64,000 nucleotides of DNA from Thermodesulfobium sp. 4217-1 (GTDB taxonomy: Bacteria; Thermodesulfobiota; Thermodesulfobiia; Thermodesulfobiales; Thermodesulfobiaceae): contig NZ_JBAGBW010000009.1 of the NCBI RefSeq assembly GCF_039822205.1, positions 1-64,000 on the forward strand. The letters run 5' to 3'. The translations under genes and the position numbers were made by a program. The notes below the pieces were generated by a model that worked only from the letters and a program-made list of their open reading frames with translations, ran no database searches and had not been told where the DNA came from. This document shows, piece after piece, positions 16,672 through 25,243 of this stretch (the stretch's first letter is position 1; every line of letters begins with the position of its first letter).

Positions 16672-17964
16672 TTGGATTCTGCAGTTTTGAAAAGTGCAAT
16701 TAGCAAGTCAAGATGGTTTTTGATGCCTTACATTTACATTTTGTACATTTTAAATTTCGTTGATCGTATTAATTTTGGTTTTGCAGCAGTAGGGGGTATG
16801 AATAAAGATTTAGGATTATCTGCTGAGCAATTTGGTTTTGCTGCTGGCGTATTCTTTTTTGGATATTTAATTTTTCAAGTGCCTAGCAATTTGCTGTTAC
16901 ATAGAATTGGGGCAAGGATCTGGATAGCCGTTATTATAATAGTTTGGGGTTTGACTGCTACATTAACGGGATTTTCAGACAGTGCTTTTCACCTCTATGT
17001 AGCTCGTGTAATGCTTGGCTTGGTAGAGGCAGGATTCTTCCCAGGCATGATATTGTATCTTACATATTGGTTCCCACAAAGGGAATTAGCTCAAACTATA
17101 GCAATCTTTATGACTGCCTTAGCTATATCGAGCGTTATCGGTGGTCCTATTTCTGGTCTTATATTAGATCATGTTCACTGGTTAAATATACATAGCTGGA
17201 GATGGATGTTTATAATTGAAGGAATCCCTTCAATTATTTTTGGTTTTATAACCCTTTTTGTGCTTCCAAACAGGCCATCAGAGGCTAAGTTCTTAACTGA
17301 TGAAGAGAAGAAGACTTTAATTGATGAAATATCTAAAGAGCAGGCAGAAAAAGCTAAGCAGAGAAAGGCTTCTGTCAAAGAGATCATTGTCGATGGCAGA
17401 GTTTGGCTCTTGGCATTTATTTACTTTTTTGGATGTATTATGGGTCTATATTCAACTAGCTTCTGGCTTCCCACGATCATTAAGGGCTTGTCAAGCTCTT
17501 TTAGCGCAACTATAGTAGGCTTTCTAACAATGATTCCTTATATATTTGCTGCTATTGCTATGGTGTGGGTAGGTAGGGATGCTGACAGAAAGGGAGAATG
17601 GAGACGTCACTCTCAAATTCCTCTTTTGATAAGCTCTATTGCAATATTTCTTATGTTGTTTATAAAAGATCCTGTTATATCTATGATTGTTTTGTCTGTT
17701 GTTACTATGGGAGCATTTGGAGCATTTGGTCCCTTTTGGGCACTGGTTAATGAATTTCTATCAGGAGAGGCAGCTGCTGCTGGAATCGCAGTGATAAATT
17801 CAATTGGAAACCTTGGTGGCTTCTTTGCGCCTTATATCATTGGGCTTATTAAAGATAAGACTGGCAATGTCTATTTTGGACTTGCAGCCGTAGGAGTTTT
17901 GCTGCTCGTGGCTGTTGTGTTGTTGGCTATATTGCCTAAAGAATCTGCCAGAAAATCTGCTTAA
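16672..17964 (+). CDS. MFS transporter, anion:cation symporter (ACS) type
   Basis: A 430-residue permease with 12 predicted membrane helices and a central cytoplasmic loop (about 205-245). Signatures include NFVDRINFGFA in helix 1, the conserved motif between helices 2 and 3 (PSNLLLHRIGARIWI), and GFFPGMILYLTYWFP, which is typical of the ACS family carrying organic anions such as phthalate, tartrate, glucarate or hydroxyphenylacetate. The substrate is not predictable. TTG 16672 follows TTAGGAGGTG. A second identical TTAGGAGGTG lies 32 bases further upstream with no good start after it. A clear terminator follows the gene. Confidence 0.9.
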   Translation: MDSAVLKSAISKSRWFLMPYIYILYILNFVDRINFGFAAVGGMNKDLGLSAEQFGFAAGVFFFGYLIFQVPSNLLLHRIGARIWIAVIIIVWGLTATLTGFSDSAFHLYVARVMLGLVEAGFFPGMILYLTYWFPQRELAQTIAIFMTALAISSVIGGPISGLILDHVHWLNIHSWRWMFIIEGIPSIIFGFITLFVLPNRPSEAKFLTDEEKKTLIDEISKEQAEKAKQRKASVKEIIVDGRVWLLAFIYFFGCIMGLYSTSFWLPTIIKGLSSSFSATIVGFLTMIPYIFAAIAMVWVGRDADRKGEWRRHSQIPLLISSIAIFLMLFIKDPVISMIVLSVVTMGAFGAFGPFWALVNEFLSGEAAAAGIAVINSIGNLGGFFAPYIIGLIKDKTGNVYFGLAAVGVLLLVAVVLLAILPKESARKSA

Positions 17965-17971
17965 TTTTCGT

Positions 17972-18015
17972 CTCTGCAGCTAAGCTTAACAGGTCTTAGC
18001 TGCAGAGTTTTTTTT
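17972..18015 (+). terminator. Rho-independent terminator after the MFS gene
   Basis: A perfect 13-bp stem, CTCTGCAGCTAAG with CTTAGCTGCAGAG, a 10-base loop and eight Ts. It is the clearest intrinsic terminator in the window and closes the tRNA-DLH-MBL-MFS block. Confidence 0.95.
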
Positions 18016-18035
18016 GTGATAGAATGTAATTCTAT

Positions 18036-19217
18036 ATGAAAAGAATTATTAATTCCTGTCCTACACCCTTGCACTTTCTTATAAAATGTTTGTATTTGGG
18101 CTCTACTGCATTTGGGGGAGTTGCAATGATACCTACCTTAAGAACTGAGTTTGTCAAGAAATACTCATGTGTAAGTGATAATTCATTTTTAAGAGGAATT
18201 ACTCTTACAGAGTTCTTGCCGGGCTCAATTATTAGCAATCTTATAGGGTTTATAGCTTATAGGGCATTTGGTTTTTGGTATGGAATTTTATCATCTTTAG
18301 CTATTGTTTTTCCCTCTATATTGATGATGATGTTCTTTGCATTTTTGTACTCGCATGGAAATACAGCAATAATAAATTTGGTTTTTAAGGGCTTAAAACC
18401 CTTTGTGGTTGCATTTTTCTTCGTTGCATTTTTACAGTTCTTTAAAAAGTACATTAAATCTGGAAAACAAATAATACTGCTTCTTATTACTTTCGTTGTT
18501 TTCTTAAATAACTTTGAAATTATATATGTATTTATGTTTTCATTCTTTTTTGGGGCACTTTTGTTTAAAATCGACATGCCGCCGAGAAGAAGTTCTGCCA
18601 TCGAAAAATTTTCATATAAAGAGATAGTTTATGTATTTATCATTTTGGCAACATTATGTTTTGTCGTTTTTTTCTTTTTTCCAAAATTTATTGGTTTTTG
18701 TATTAGCTTAAGCAAGATCAGTTTGCTCGCTTTTGGAGGTGCTCAGTCAGCACTTCCTCTTTATCATAAGACATTTGTTGTGGACAACAATCTTTTAACT
18801 CAAAACGCTTATTTAGATGCTGTTCTTATTAGCCAAATTACTCCTGGTCCGGTTCTTTGTCTTTCTGGATACATTGGGTATGTTTATGGCGGTATTTTGG
18901 GTGCAATGCTGGCATTCTTGTTTACTTTTTTGCCACCTATAATTTTATTAATCTTAGTTAATCCATTTTATGACAGACTGAGCAAAAAGATTTGGTTCTA
19001 TAGAGGCATGATCGGAGTAATTACCTCTCTAACATCACTTCTCATATCTTTAGGGGTTCAATTCTTCCCACAAACCATAATTGACCCATTCACTTTTTCG
19101 GTTATGATAATAAGTGCTCTGTCTCTTTATTATAAAAAACCAGTTATATGGACAGTGGCTATAATCTCTATTTCATCTTATATTTATTATGGTTTTTTAA
19201 CGCAGATTTTAAAATAA
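18036..19217 (+). CDS. Chromate-type (CHR family) anion transporter
   Basis: A 393-residue membrane protein with two homologous halves, the layout of long-chain ChrA proteins. The first half carries STAFGGVAMIPTLR and EFLPGSIISNLIGF; the second carries LLAFGGAQSALPL and ISQITPGPVLCLSGYIGY. These are the duplicated FGG and PGP motifs of the family. Known members export chromate or move related oxyanions. The substrate here could be chromate, sulfate-like anions or something else. No ribosome binding site precedes ATG 18036, while a TAGAAT (18020-18025) lies 10 bases before it, so a leaderless mRNA is possible. Confidence 0.88.
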   Translation: MKRIINSCPTPLHFLIKCLYLGSTAFGGVAMIPTLRTEFVKKYSCVSDNSFLRGITLTEFLPGSIISNLIGFIAYRAFGFWYGILSSLAIVFPSILMMMFFAFLYSHGNTAIINLVFKGLKPFVVAFFFVAFLQFFKKYIKSGKQIILLLITFVVFLNNFEIIYVFMFSFFFGALLFKIDMPPRRSSAIEKFSYKEIVYVFIILATLCFVVFFFFPKFIGFCISLSKISLLAFGGAQSALPLYHKTFVVDNNLLTQNAYLDAVLISQITPGPVLCLSGYIGYVYGGILGAMLAFLFTFLPPIILLILVNPFYDRLSKKIWFYRGMIGVITSLTSLLISLGVQFFPQTIIDPFTFSVMIISALSLYYKKPVIWTVAIISISSYIYYGFLTQILK

Positions 19218-19271
19218 ACACTTTTTAGCTTTTTAGGTTATAATATAGTAAATTGGAGAAATTTGTCGTGG

Positions 19272-19299
19272 TTGACAATTTTTATAATTTTTGTAGAAT
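19272..19299 (+). promoter_or_regulatory. Strong promoter for tRNA-Glu/tRNA-Val and probably sigA
   Basis: Perfect TTGACA (19272-19277), a 16-base spacer and TAGAAT (19294-19299). The transcript would begin about 3-4 bases before tRNA-Glu. No terminator is seen between the tRNAs and sigA. Confidence 0.85.
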
Positions 19300-19308
19300 A
19301 TTAACGAT

Positions 19309-19384
19309 GCCTCCATCGTCTAGGGGACTAGGACATCGCCCTTTCAAGGCGGAAACAGGGGTTCGAATCCCCTTGGAGGTACCA
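19309..19384 (+). tRNA. tRNA-Glu (anticodon TTC)
   Basis: A 76-base cloverleaf with acceptor GCCTCCA/TGGAGGT (G-T closing pair), D-arm CGTCTAGGGG...AGGACA typical of tRNA-Glu, loop CTTTCAA giving anticodon TTC, and an encoded CCA. Confidence 0.95.
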
Positions 19385-19412
19385 TTTTGTTTTTTTAGCC
19401 TCTTGATAAAAT

Positions 19413-19487
19413 GGGCGGATAGCTCAGTGGCAGAGCACCTGCTTTACACGCAGGGGGTCGTAGGTTCAAACCCTACTTCGCCCACCA
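19413..19487 (+). tRNA. tRNA-Val (anticodon TAC)
   Basis: A 75-base cloverleaf with acceptor GGGCGGA/TTCGCCC (one G-T pair), anticodon stem CCTGC/GCAGG around TTTACAC, anticodon TAC, T-arm GGTTCAAACC and an encoded CCA. It lies 31 bases before sigA. Confidence 0.95.
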
Positions 19488-19518
19488 TTTTTAAAACTTC
19501 ATTTTAGAAGGTGAAAAT

Positions 19519-20589
19519 ATGCCAAAAAATTCTAAACGTGTTAAGAAAATTCCACAAGTATCCAACCCAGATGATCAATCCTTTAAAAATTTCCCTAACT
19601 TTTTTGATGATCTTGAAGAACCATCTGATTTAGATAACATAATAAAGTCCATAGAAGCTGGAAATGTAGGGGAAGAAGATCAGGATCTTTTGAAGATTGT
19701 CCTTGATACTGAACCTGTTTTGCCAGAGGATGTTCTTGTTATGCCAGAAGAACGCGTACCTATGGTAGAGGATCCAGTTAGGCAATACCTTAAAGAAATT
19801 GGAAAAATACCTCTACTTAAACATGCAGAAGAAAAATATTTGGCAGAGAAAGCTTTCTTTGGCGACGAGACAGCTAAAAGAAAACTGGCTGAAGCAAATT
19901 TGAGGCTTGTAGTCTCAATCGCAAAGAAATACACAAAAAGGGGCTTATTGTTTCTCGACTTGATTCAGGAAGGCAATATGGGCTTGCTGAGAGCCGTAGA
20001 AAAATTTGACTATAGAAAAGGTTATAAATTTTCAACTTATGCAACTTGGTGGATTAGGCAGGCTGTAACCAGAGCAATAGCAGACCAAGCAAGAACGATT
20101 AGAATTCCTGTCCATATGGTAGAAACTATTAACAAATATAAGAAAGCTATTAGAAATCTAAGCCAACAGTTAAGCAGAAAGCCTACAGATGAAGAAATTG
20201 CAGAAAAGATGGAAGTAAATATTGAAAAAATTCACGAAATTAAAAGAATTTCCCAAGAGCCAATTTCTATCGAAACTCCAGTTGGCAAGGATGAAGATAG
20301 CCACCTCGGAGATTTTATAGCTGACGAATCCATTTCATCGCCTATGGAAGCAGTAACATACCACCTTTTAAAAGAAGATCTGGAAGACGTTATAAAGGAT
20401 TTACAGCCAAGGGAAAGGGATGTGGTAAGGCTTAGATTTGGTTTAGTTGACGGTCATTCAAGAACGCTTGAAGAGGTTGGCAAAGAATTTGGCGTTACAA
20501 GAGAAAGAATTCGCCAAATAGAGGCTAAGGCACTTAGAAAATTAAGACACCCAAGCAGGAGTCGCAAACTTAGGGACTATTTAGTATAA
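19519..20589 (+). CDS. sigA: Primary RNA polymerase sigma factor (sigma-70)
   Basis: A 356-residue housekeeping sigma factor. A short acidic N-terminus (about 1-80) is followed by region 1.2 ([16 protein letters not shown]), region 2 with [19 protein letters not shown] from residue 147 and [12 protein letters not shown] for -10 recognition and melting. Region 3 is [14 protein letters not shown] onward, and region 4.2 ends with [20 protein letters not shown] and the terminal HPSR. It has no E. coli-type non-conserved insert; size and layout match SigA of Gram-positives. AGAAGGTGA precedes ATG 19519. It is probably co-transcribed with the two tRNAs upstream and heads the uppS-cdsA-dxr-rseP-ispG-proS series, 2 bases before uppS. 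Confidence 0.97.
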   Translation: MPKNSKRVKKIPQVSNPDDQSFKNFPNFFDDLEEPSDLDNIIKSIEAGNVGEEDQDLLKIVLDTEPVLPEDVLVMPEERVPMVEDPVRQYLKEIGKIPLLKHAEEKYLAEKAFFGDETAKRKLAEANLRLVVSIAKKYTKRGLLFLDLIQEGNMGLLRAVEKFDYRKGYKFSTYATWWIRQAVTRAIADQARTIRIPVHMVETINKYKKAIRNLSQQLSRKPTDEEIAEKMEVNIEKIHEIKRISQEPISIETPVGKDEDSHLGDFIADESISSPMEAVTYHLLKEDLEDVIKDLQPRERDVVRLRFGLVDGHSRTLEEVGKEFGVTRERIRQIEAKALRKLRHPSRSRKLRDYLV

Positions 20590-20591
20590 TA

Positions 20592-21275
20592 ATGCAAAAA
20601 ATAAACCATATTGCCATTATAATGGATGGCAACGCAAGATGGTCTAAGACGAGGTCGATGCCAGTTTTTAATGGCCATCTTGAAGGATTCATGAAATTAC
20701 AAGAAATGGTTAATTGTTTTATAGATAGAGATATTCCTTATTTAAGCGTTTACGCTTTTTCGACAGAGAATTGGAAGAGACCAAAAGAAGAAATAACTGG
20801 AATTTTTAAAATTTTTTATGATGGTATTGAGAAGTACATAAAAGATTGGTCAAAAAGAGGAGTTAAATTAAAATTTTTCTCTCTTAAGGAAAATTTATCA
20901 AAGGATGTTTTGAAATTAATTGAAAATTCGGAAAAAATTGAGGTTTCACCTATAAAAGTTAACCTTGGAGTTGCTTTTAATTATGGTTCAAGAAAAGAAA
21001 TCCTATATGCAGTTAACAACTTAAATGCTGCTCAATCTGAAATCAATGAAGAGAATTTTTCAAGATCATTACTTACTAACTCTTTTCCTGATCCCGATAT
21101 ATTGATAAGAACTGGTGGAGAAAAAAGGATAAGTAACTTTTTTTTATGGCAGATAGCATATACTGAGCTATTTTTTATTGACAAACTTTGGCCAGATTTT
21201 TCAGAAAACGATTTAGATGGTATTATTGCAGAATATCATAGCAGACAAAGGAGATTTGGGGGACGTAATTCTTGA
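20592..21275 (+). CDS. uppS: Isoprenyl transferase (undecaprenyl diphosphate synthase)
   Basis: A cis-prenyltransferase that builds the C55 lipid carrier for peptidoglycan and other envelope polymers from farnesyl and isopentenyl diphosphate. The 227-residue length is slightly short but normal. Catalytic Asp12 lies in IIMDGNAR, followed by YAFSTENWKRP, DILIRTGGEKRISNFF and the terminal RRFGG. It starts 2 bases after the sigA stop and overlaps cdsA. The substrate chain length is inferred from the family. Confidence 0.95.
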   Translation: MQKINHIAIIMDGNARWSKTRSMPVFNGHLEGFMKLQEMVNCFIDRDIPYLSVYAFSTENWKRPKEEITGIFKIFYDGIEKYIKDWSKRGVKLKFFSLKENLSKDVLKLIENSEKIEVSPIKVNLGVAFNYGSRKEILYAVNNLNAAQSEINEENFSRSLLTNSFPDPDILIRTGGEKRISNFFLWQIAYTELFFIDKLWPDFSENDLDGIIAEYHSRQRRFGGRNS

Positions 21276-22045
21276 TTTTTAGGATTATAACGGCTTCGTG
21301 GGGCATACCAGTTTTGTTGTTCTTTGTATATGCTGGCAACTATTGGTTTATGTTTTTGTTGTCAGTATTAATATTGTGCTCCACTTATGAGGTTAATCTT
21401 ATGATGAAGAGCAAGAACTATAATATGCCTTTTGTCACATTCATAACTTCATTTTTAATTTTTTTTGGAAGCATTTTTGGTTTTTTGCCGCTTGCAGTAT
21501 TTTTATCTACATTGCTTTTTTTTAGTTTTCCGTTGATATTTGTCAACAGATATTCCTTTTTTGATATTAGTTTCTCATTCATAATTTCCTTCTTTATATC
21601 TTATTCCCTATCCTTTTTCTATCTTATTAGAAATCTTGATAACGGATTTTTTTGGTCTATATCGCTCTTATCTAGCCTATGGCTTGGCGATTCTATGGCT
21701 TATATTGTTGGTAAAAATTTCGGCAAACACAGGCTTTCCAATATTTCACCTAAAAAAACATGGGAAGGTGCACTGGCAAATCTAATCTTTGGCATTATTC
21801 CATTTATTGCCCTCTCGTTTTATTTGCAAAAATCTATATTTTTGTTAATTTTTTTAGGTGCTGTTGTAAATGTCGTTTCGCAAATTTCTGATTTAAGCGA
21901 ATCATTAATCAAGAGAACGTTTGATTGTAAGGACTCTGGCAATCTCTTGCCAGGTCACGGTGGTTTTTTTGATAGATTTGATAGTCTATTTTTTTCTGCT
22001 CCCGTTTTATATTTTATGATTTTTTATCTTGTGGGTATTAAATGA
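21272..22045 (+). CDS. cdsA: Phosphatidate cytidylyltransferase
   Basis: A 257-residue integral membrane enzyme making CDP-diacylglycerol from phosphatidic acid and CTP, the branch point of phospholipid synthesis. It has about seven or eight membrane segments, and the C-terminal signature SDLSESLIKRTFDCKDSG, then LLPGHGGFFDRFDS, is intact. WLGDSMAYIVGKNFGKH is also typical. It starts with TTG 21272 inside the uppS stop and ends in an ATGA overlap with dxr. Confidence 0.95.
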   Translation: MIFRIITASWGIPVLLFFVYAGNYWFMFLLSVLILCSTYEVNLMMKSKNYNMPFVTFITSFLIFFGSIFGFLPLAVFLSTLLFFSFPLIFVNRYSFFDISFSFIISFFISYSLSFFYLIRNLDNGFFWSISLLSSLWLGDSMAYIVGKNFGKHRLSNISPKKTWEGALANLIFGIIPFIALSFYLQKSIFLLIFLGAVVNVVSQISDLSESLIKRTFDCKDSGNLLPGHGGFFDRFDSLFFSAPVLYFMIFYLVGIK

Positions 22046-23169
22046 AAAAGATAATTTTAATTGGGTCCACTGGTTCAATAGGCACTCAAGCATTAGATGT
22101 GGTTAGGAAGCATTCAGATAAATTAAAGATTGTCGGTTTAGCTGCTCGCACGGGATCAGAGAAATTTAAAAGTCAGATCGAAGAATTCAAGCCTGAGAGC
22201 GTTAGTTTGTTGTATGAAGCAGAGCTTGATATAGGACCAAAAAATATTTTTTATGGGTTTCAAGGCATTTTGGAGATGATTGAAAAAACTGATGCTGATG
22301 TAGTTCTATTAGCTTGGGTTGGTAAGGATTCTCTATATGTTGCTAAAACTGCATTGGATTCTGACAAGGATCTTGCTTTTGCTACCAAAGAGATACTCGT
22401 TTATGGTGGGAATTTAATAGTCAATTATGCTAAAAAAATGGGCAAAACAATTTTACCAGTAGATAGCGAACACAACGCAATTTTTCAACTATTAGAAGGT
22501 GAGGATATATCCTCTGTAAGCTCGATATACCTAACTGCTTCTGGCGGCCCATTTCACAAGAAACATTTTGTCGAAAATCCATCAGTTGATGAGGTATTGC
22601 TTCATCCAACATGGAAAATGGGACCAAAGGTTACAGTGGATTCTGCCAACCTAATGAACAAAGGTTTTGAGGTAATTGAGGCATCTTTTCTTTTTGGTTT
22701 AGATGCTGACAGAATTAAAGTTCTTATTAATAGAACAAGCCTGGTGCATTCTTTGATTACATTCCTTGATGGATCTGTCAAGTTTTTATATTATAAACCT
22801 GATATGTGCATACCTATTCAGCATGCTCTTTCTTATCCTGAAAGATGGGACCATCAAATAGAAGATTTTAAAGAAGATTTTATTTTAGAGTTCGAGCAAC
22901 CAGATTATAATAAGTTTCCTTGTCTAGGTATTGCATACGAAGCATTGAAGGGCGGCTCAGTTAAAACCGCGACGCTTGCTGCCTGTGATGAAGTCCTGGT
23001 AAACGCATTTTTAAATAAGCAAATCTCATTTCTAAATATTCCAAAGATGTTAGAATTAATCTTATCGGAATCATATTCTGGTGACGTCTCTTCATTTGAA
23101 GAAGTTGGTTTAATTTATGACGAGACTGTTAAGAAAACTTTAAATTTATTGGAGGTTTATAAGCTTTAA
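22042..23169 (+). CDS. dxr: 1-deoxy-D-xylulose 5-phosphate reductoisomerase
   Basis: Second enzyme of the MEP isoprenoid pathway, converting DXP to MEP with NADPH and a divalent metal. The 375-residue protein opens with the Rossmann motif ILIGSTGSIGTQALD. The metal and substrate region shows LPVDSEHNAIFQ, TASGGPF, HPTWKMGPKVTVDSA and NKGFEVIEA. It overlaps cdsA by ATGA and rseP by TAATG. Together with ispG two genes on, it shows that this organism uses the MEP route. Confidence 0.97.
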   Translation: MKKIILIGSTGSIGTQALDVVRKHSDKLKIVGLAARTGSEKFKSQIEEFKPESVSLLYEAELDIGPKNIFYGFQGILEMIEKTDADVVLLAWVGKDSLYVAKTALDSDKDLAFATKEILVYGGNLIVNYAKKMGKTILPVDSEHNAIFQLLEGEDISSVSSIYLTASGGPFHKKHFVENPSVDEVLLHPTWKMGPKVTVDSANLMNKGFEVIEASFLFGLDADRIKVLINRTSLVHSLITFLDGSVKFLYYKPDMCIPIQHALSYPERWDHQIEDFKEDFILEFEQPDYNKFPCLGIAYEALKGGSVKTATLAACDEVLVNAFLNKQISFLNIPKMLELILSESYSGDVSSFEEVGLIYDETVKKTLNLLEVYKL

Positions 23170-24194
23170 TGGAGAATATTTTAATTTTCATTTTGGTTAT
23201 ATTTGTGGCTACGCTTGTTCACGAAGCGGGACATTTTGTATTTGCAAGGATTTTTGGCGTAGGAGTTTACGAATTTTCTGTTGGTTTTGGTCCACGAATT
23301 TTCAAAAGCAAATATAAAGAAACTGATTTAAGCGTTAGAATACTGCCTCTTGGAGGTTTTGTAAGAATTGCTGGCTTAGATGAGGGAGAGGTCCCTCCTG
23401 GAACAAAGAGATTTGATCAGATAAGGTCTTTCCAAAAGATTTTAGTAATAGTAGCTGGGCCTGTTATGAACATAATTATGGCTGCAGTTTTGTTTACCCT
23501 TGTTTTTACCCAGGGAGTATATGTTCCAGATTTAAGAATTCAATCGGTAAATAGTGATTTTCCGGCTGCAAAAGCTGGAATCCAGGTTGGTGACAGAATT
23601 GTTTCAGTGAATGGCATTTCAATAAAAACGCCAAACGATTTAATAAGAATAGTCTCTGAATCTAAAGGCGAAAAATTAGACTTAACCCTTTTAAGAGATG
23701 GCAAGGACATTAATATCAGCCTTTATCCAGAATTTGATCAAAAAGACAATAGATATCTTATCGGGATAATGTTCGATCGCACTATGAAAAAGTATTCTGT
23801 TGTTGATTCTGTATATATGGGCTTTACTCAAACTTTATCATGGGGAATTGCGCTCGTTGTTAGTATATGGATGTTGATATCGGGACAGGTACCCGTAGGG
23901 AGTTTGGCTGGTCCAATAGGCATTGCCAATATGCTTGGTCAGGCTGCTAATGAAGGTCCGACTGCTCTTCTCTTTTTTGTGGGATTTTTGTCTTTAAATC
24001 TTGGAATATTAAACTTGTTACCCATCCCTGCACTTGATGGTTCTAGGATACTATTTTTGATTATAGAGATGATTAGAGGAAAACCTATAGATCCTAAGAA
24101 GGAAAACTTTATACATGTTGCTGGTTTTGTATTTCTAATCTTATTAATGATATTTGTAAGCTACTTCGATGTGTTGAGACTTTTTAAGAAATGA
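23169..24194 (+). CDS. rseP: Site-2 zinc metalloprotease RseP/RasP
   Basis: A 341-residue intramembrane protease with catalytic HEAGH at 18-22 in the first membrane helix, one PDZ domain (about 115-195, GIQVGDRIVSVNG), and the second active-site helix NLLPIPALDGSRIL supplying the Asp ligand. Relatives cleave anti-sigma factors and leftover signal peptides within the membrane. One PDZ domain resembles Bacillus RasP more than the two-PDZ E. coli RseP. It is translationally linked to both neighbours. The local target is unknown. Confidence 0.93.
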   Translation: MENILIFILVIFVATLVHEAGHFVFARIFGVGVYEFSVGFGPRIFKSKYKETDLSVRILPLGGFVRIAGLDEGEVPPGTKRFDQIRSFQKILVIVAGPVMNIIMAAVLFTLVFTQGVYVPDLRIQSVNSDFPAAKAGIQVGDRIVSVNGISIKTPNDLIRIVSESKGEKLDLTLLRDGKDINISLYPEFDQKDNRYLIGIMFDRTMKKYSVVDSVYMGFTQTLSWGIALVVSIWMLISGQVPVGSLAGPIGIANMLGQAANEGPTALLFFVGFLSLNLGILNLLPIPALDGSRILFLIIEMIRGKPIDPKKENFIHVAGFVFLILLMIFVSYFDVLRLFKK

Positions 24195-25243
24195 TAAGAA
24201 AAGAAGTTTTAGTTAGAGATCTTGTTTTTGGCTCGGGCAAGATATTTGTTCAGACAATGACAAAGACAGATACAAGAAATGTAGGCGCTACTGTGGGTCA
24301 AATCAAGCGAATCCAAAAGGCTGGGGCTGACCTGGTAAGGCTTGCAGTACCAGACAATGAAGCTGCTGAATCAATAGCAAAAATTATTAAAAAGGTATCA
24401 ATACCATTGGTAGCTGATATTCATTTTGATTATAGGCTGGCCTTAAAAACTATCGATGCTGGAATTTCCAAAATTAGAATTAATCCTGGCAATATTGGCT
24501 CAAAAAGTAACTTATTAGAGGTGGTTAAGGCTGCAGCTTATAATAAAGTTCCTATCAGAATAGGCGTAAATGAGGGTTCTATCCCTAAGGATCTTGTCAA
24601 CCTTTTTAATGAAGATCCTGTTAATGCCCTTTTTGAGTCTGTTTCAAGAGAAGTAAGCTTGCTGGAAGAAGCGGGGTTTGGCGATATTGTAATTAGTGCA
24701 AAGACATTTTCTGTTAACTTGCTTGTAAAAACTTATGAAAGACTTTATAAGGAGTTTCCATATCCACTGCACTTAGGGGTTACTGAGGCAGGTCCTATGT
24801 TTCAAGGAACAGTCAGGTCGAGCGTAGGTTTAGGCATTTTGTTAGACAAGGGAATTGGTGATACCATTAGAGTTTCTCTTAGCTCGAATCCAATTGATGA
24901 GATTAGGGTTGGCAAAGAAATACTTAAATCTCTGGACATTGAAGCGGGTCCTGTGATCATATCCTGTCCGACTTGTGGTAGGACAGAGGTAAATTTAAAG
25001 AGATTAACAAAAGTTGTTGAGAAAAGGCTCTTAAGCGTTAAAAAGCCTTTAAAAATTGCTATTATGGGCTGTGCAGTGAATGGTCCATCAGAGGCTAAAT
25101 CTGCTGACTTAGGCATTGCAGGTGCGAAAAATTTTGCATTTTTATTTAAATATGGAAAAATAATTAAAAAAATTGATAACGATAATATGGAAGAAGTTTT
25201 TTTAGATGAGCTTGAATCTCTTATTTCTCAGGAGGATTTATGA
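24191..25243 (+). CDS. ispG: 4-hydroxy-3-methylbut-2-enyl diphosphate synthase
   Basis: The MEP-pathway enzyme that reductively opens the cyclic diphosphate MEcPP to HMBPP using a [4Fe-4S] cluster. The 350-residue length is the compact bacterial form. Cluster ligands are Cys259 and Cys262 (CPTC), Cys294 (MGCAVNG) and Glu301 (GPSEAK). The barrel begins with GSGKIFVQTMTKTDTRN and includes PLVADIHFDYR and IRINPGNIG. Both ends overlap neighbouring genes by ATGA. Confidence 0.96.
   Translation: MIRKEVLVRDLVFGSGKIFVQTMTKTDTRNVGATVGQIKRIQKAGADLVRLAVPDNEAAESIAKIIKKVSIPLVADIHFDYRLALKTIDAGISKIRINPGNIGSKSNLLEVVKAAAYNKVPIRIGVNEGSIPKDLVNLFNEDPVNALFESVSREVSLLEEAGFGDIVISAKTFSVNLLVKTYERLYKEFPYPLHLGVTEAGPMFQGTVRSSVGLGILLDKGIGDTIRVSLSSNPIDEIRVGKEILKSLDIEAGPVIISCPTCGRTEVNLKRLTKVVEKRLLSVKKPLKIAIMGCAVNGPSEAKSADLGIAGAKNFAFLFKYGKIIKKIDNDNMEEVFLDELESLISQEDL

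Noticed and set aside
19253-19507. Open plus-strand frame across tRNA-Glu and tRNA-Val
   Set aside because: It reads through two perfect tRNA cloverleaves and has no family resemblance; the RNA genes explain the sequence.
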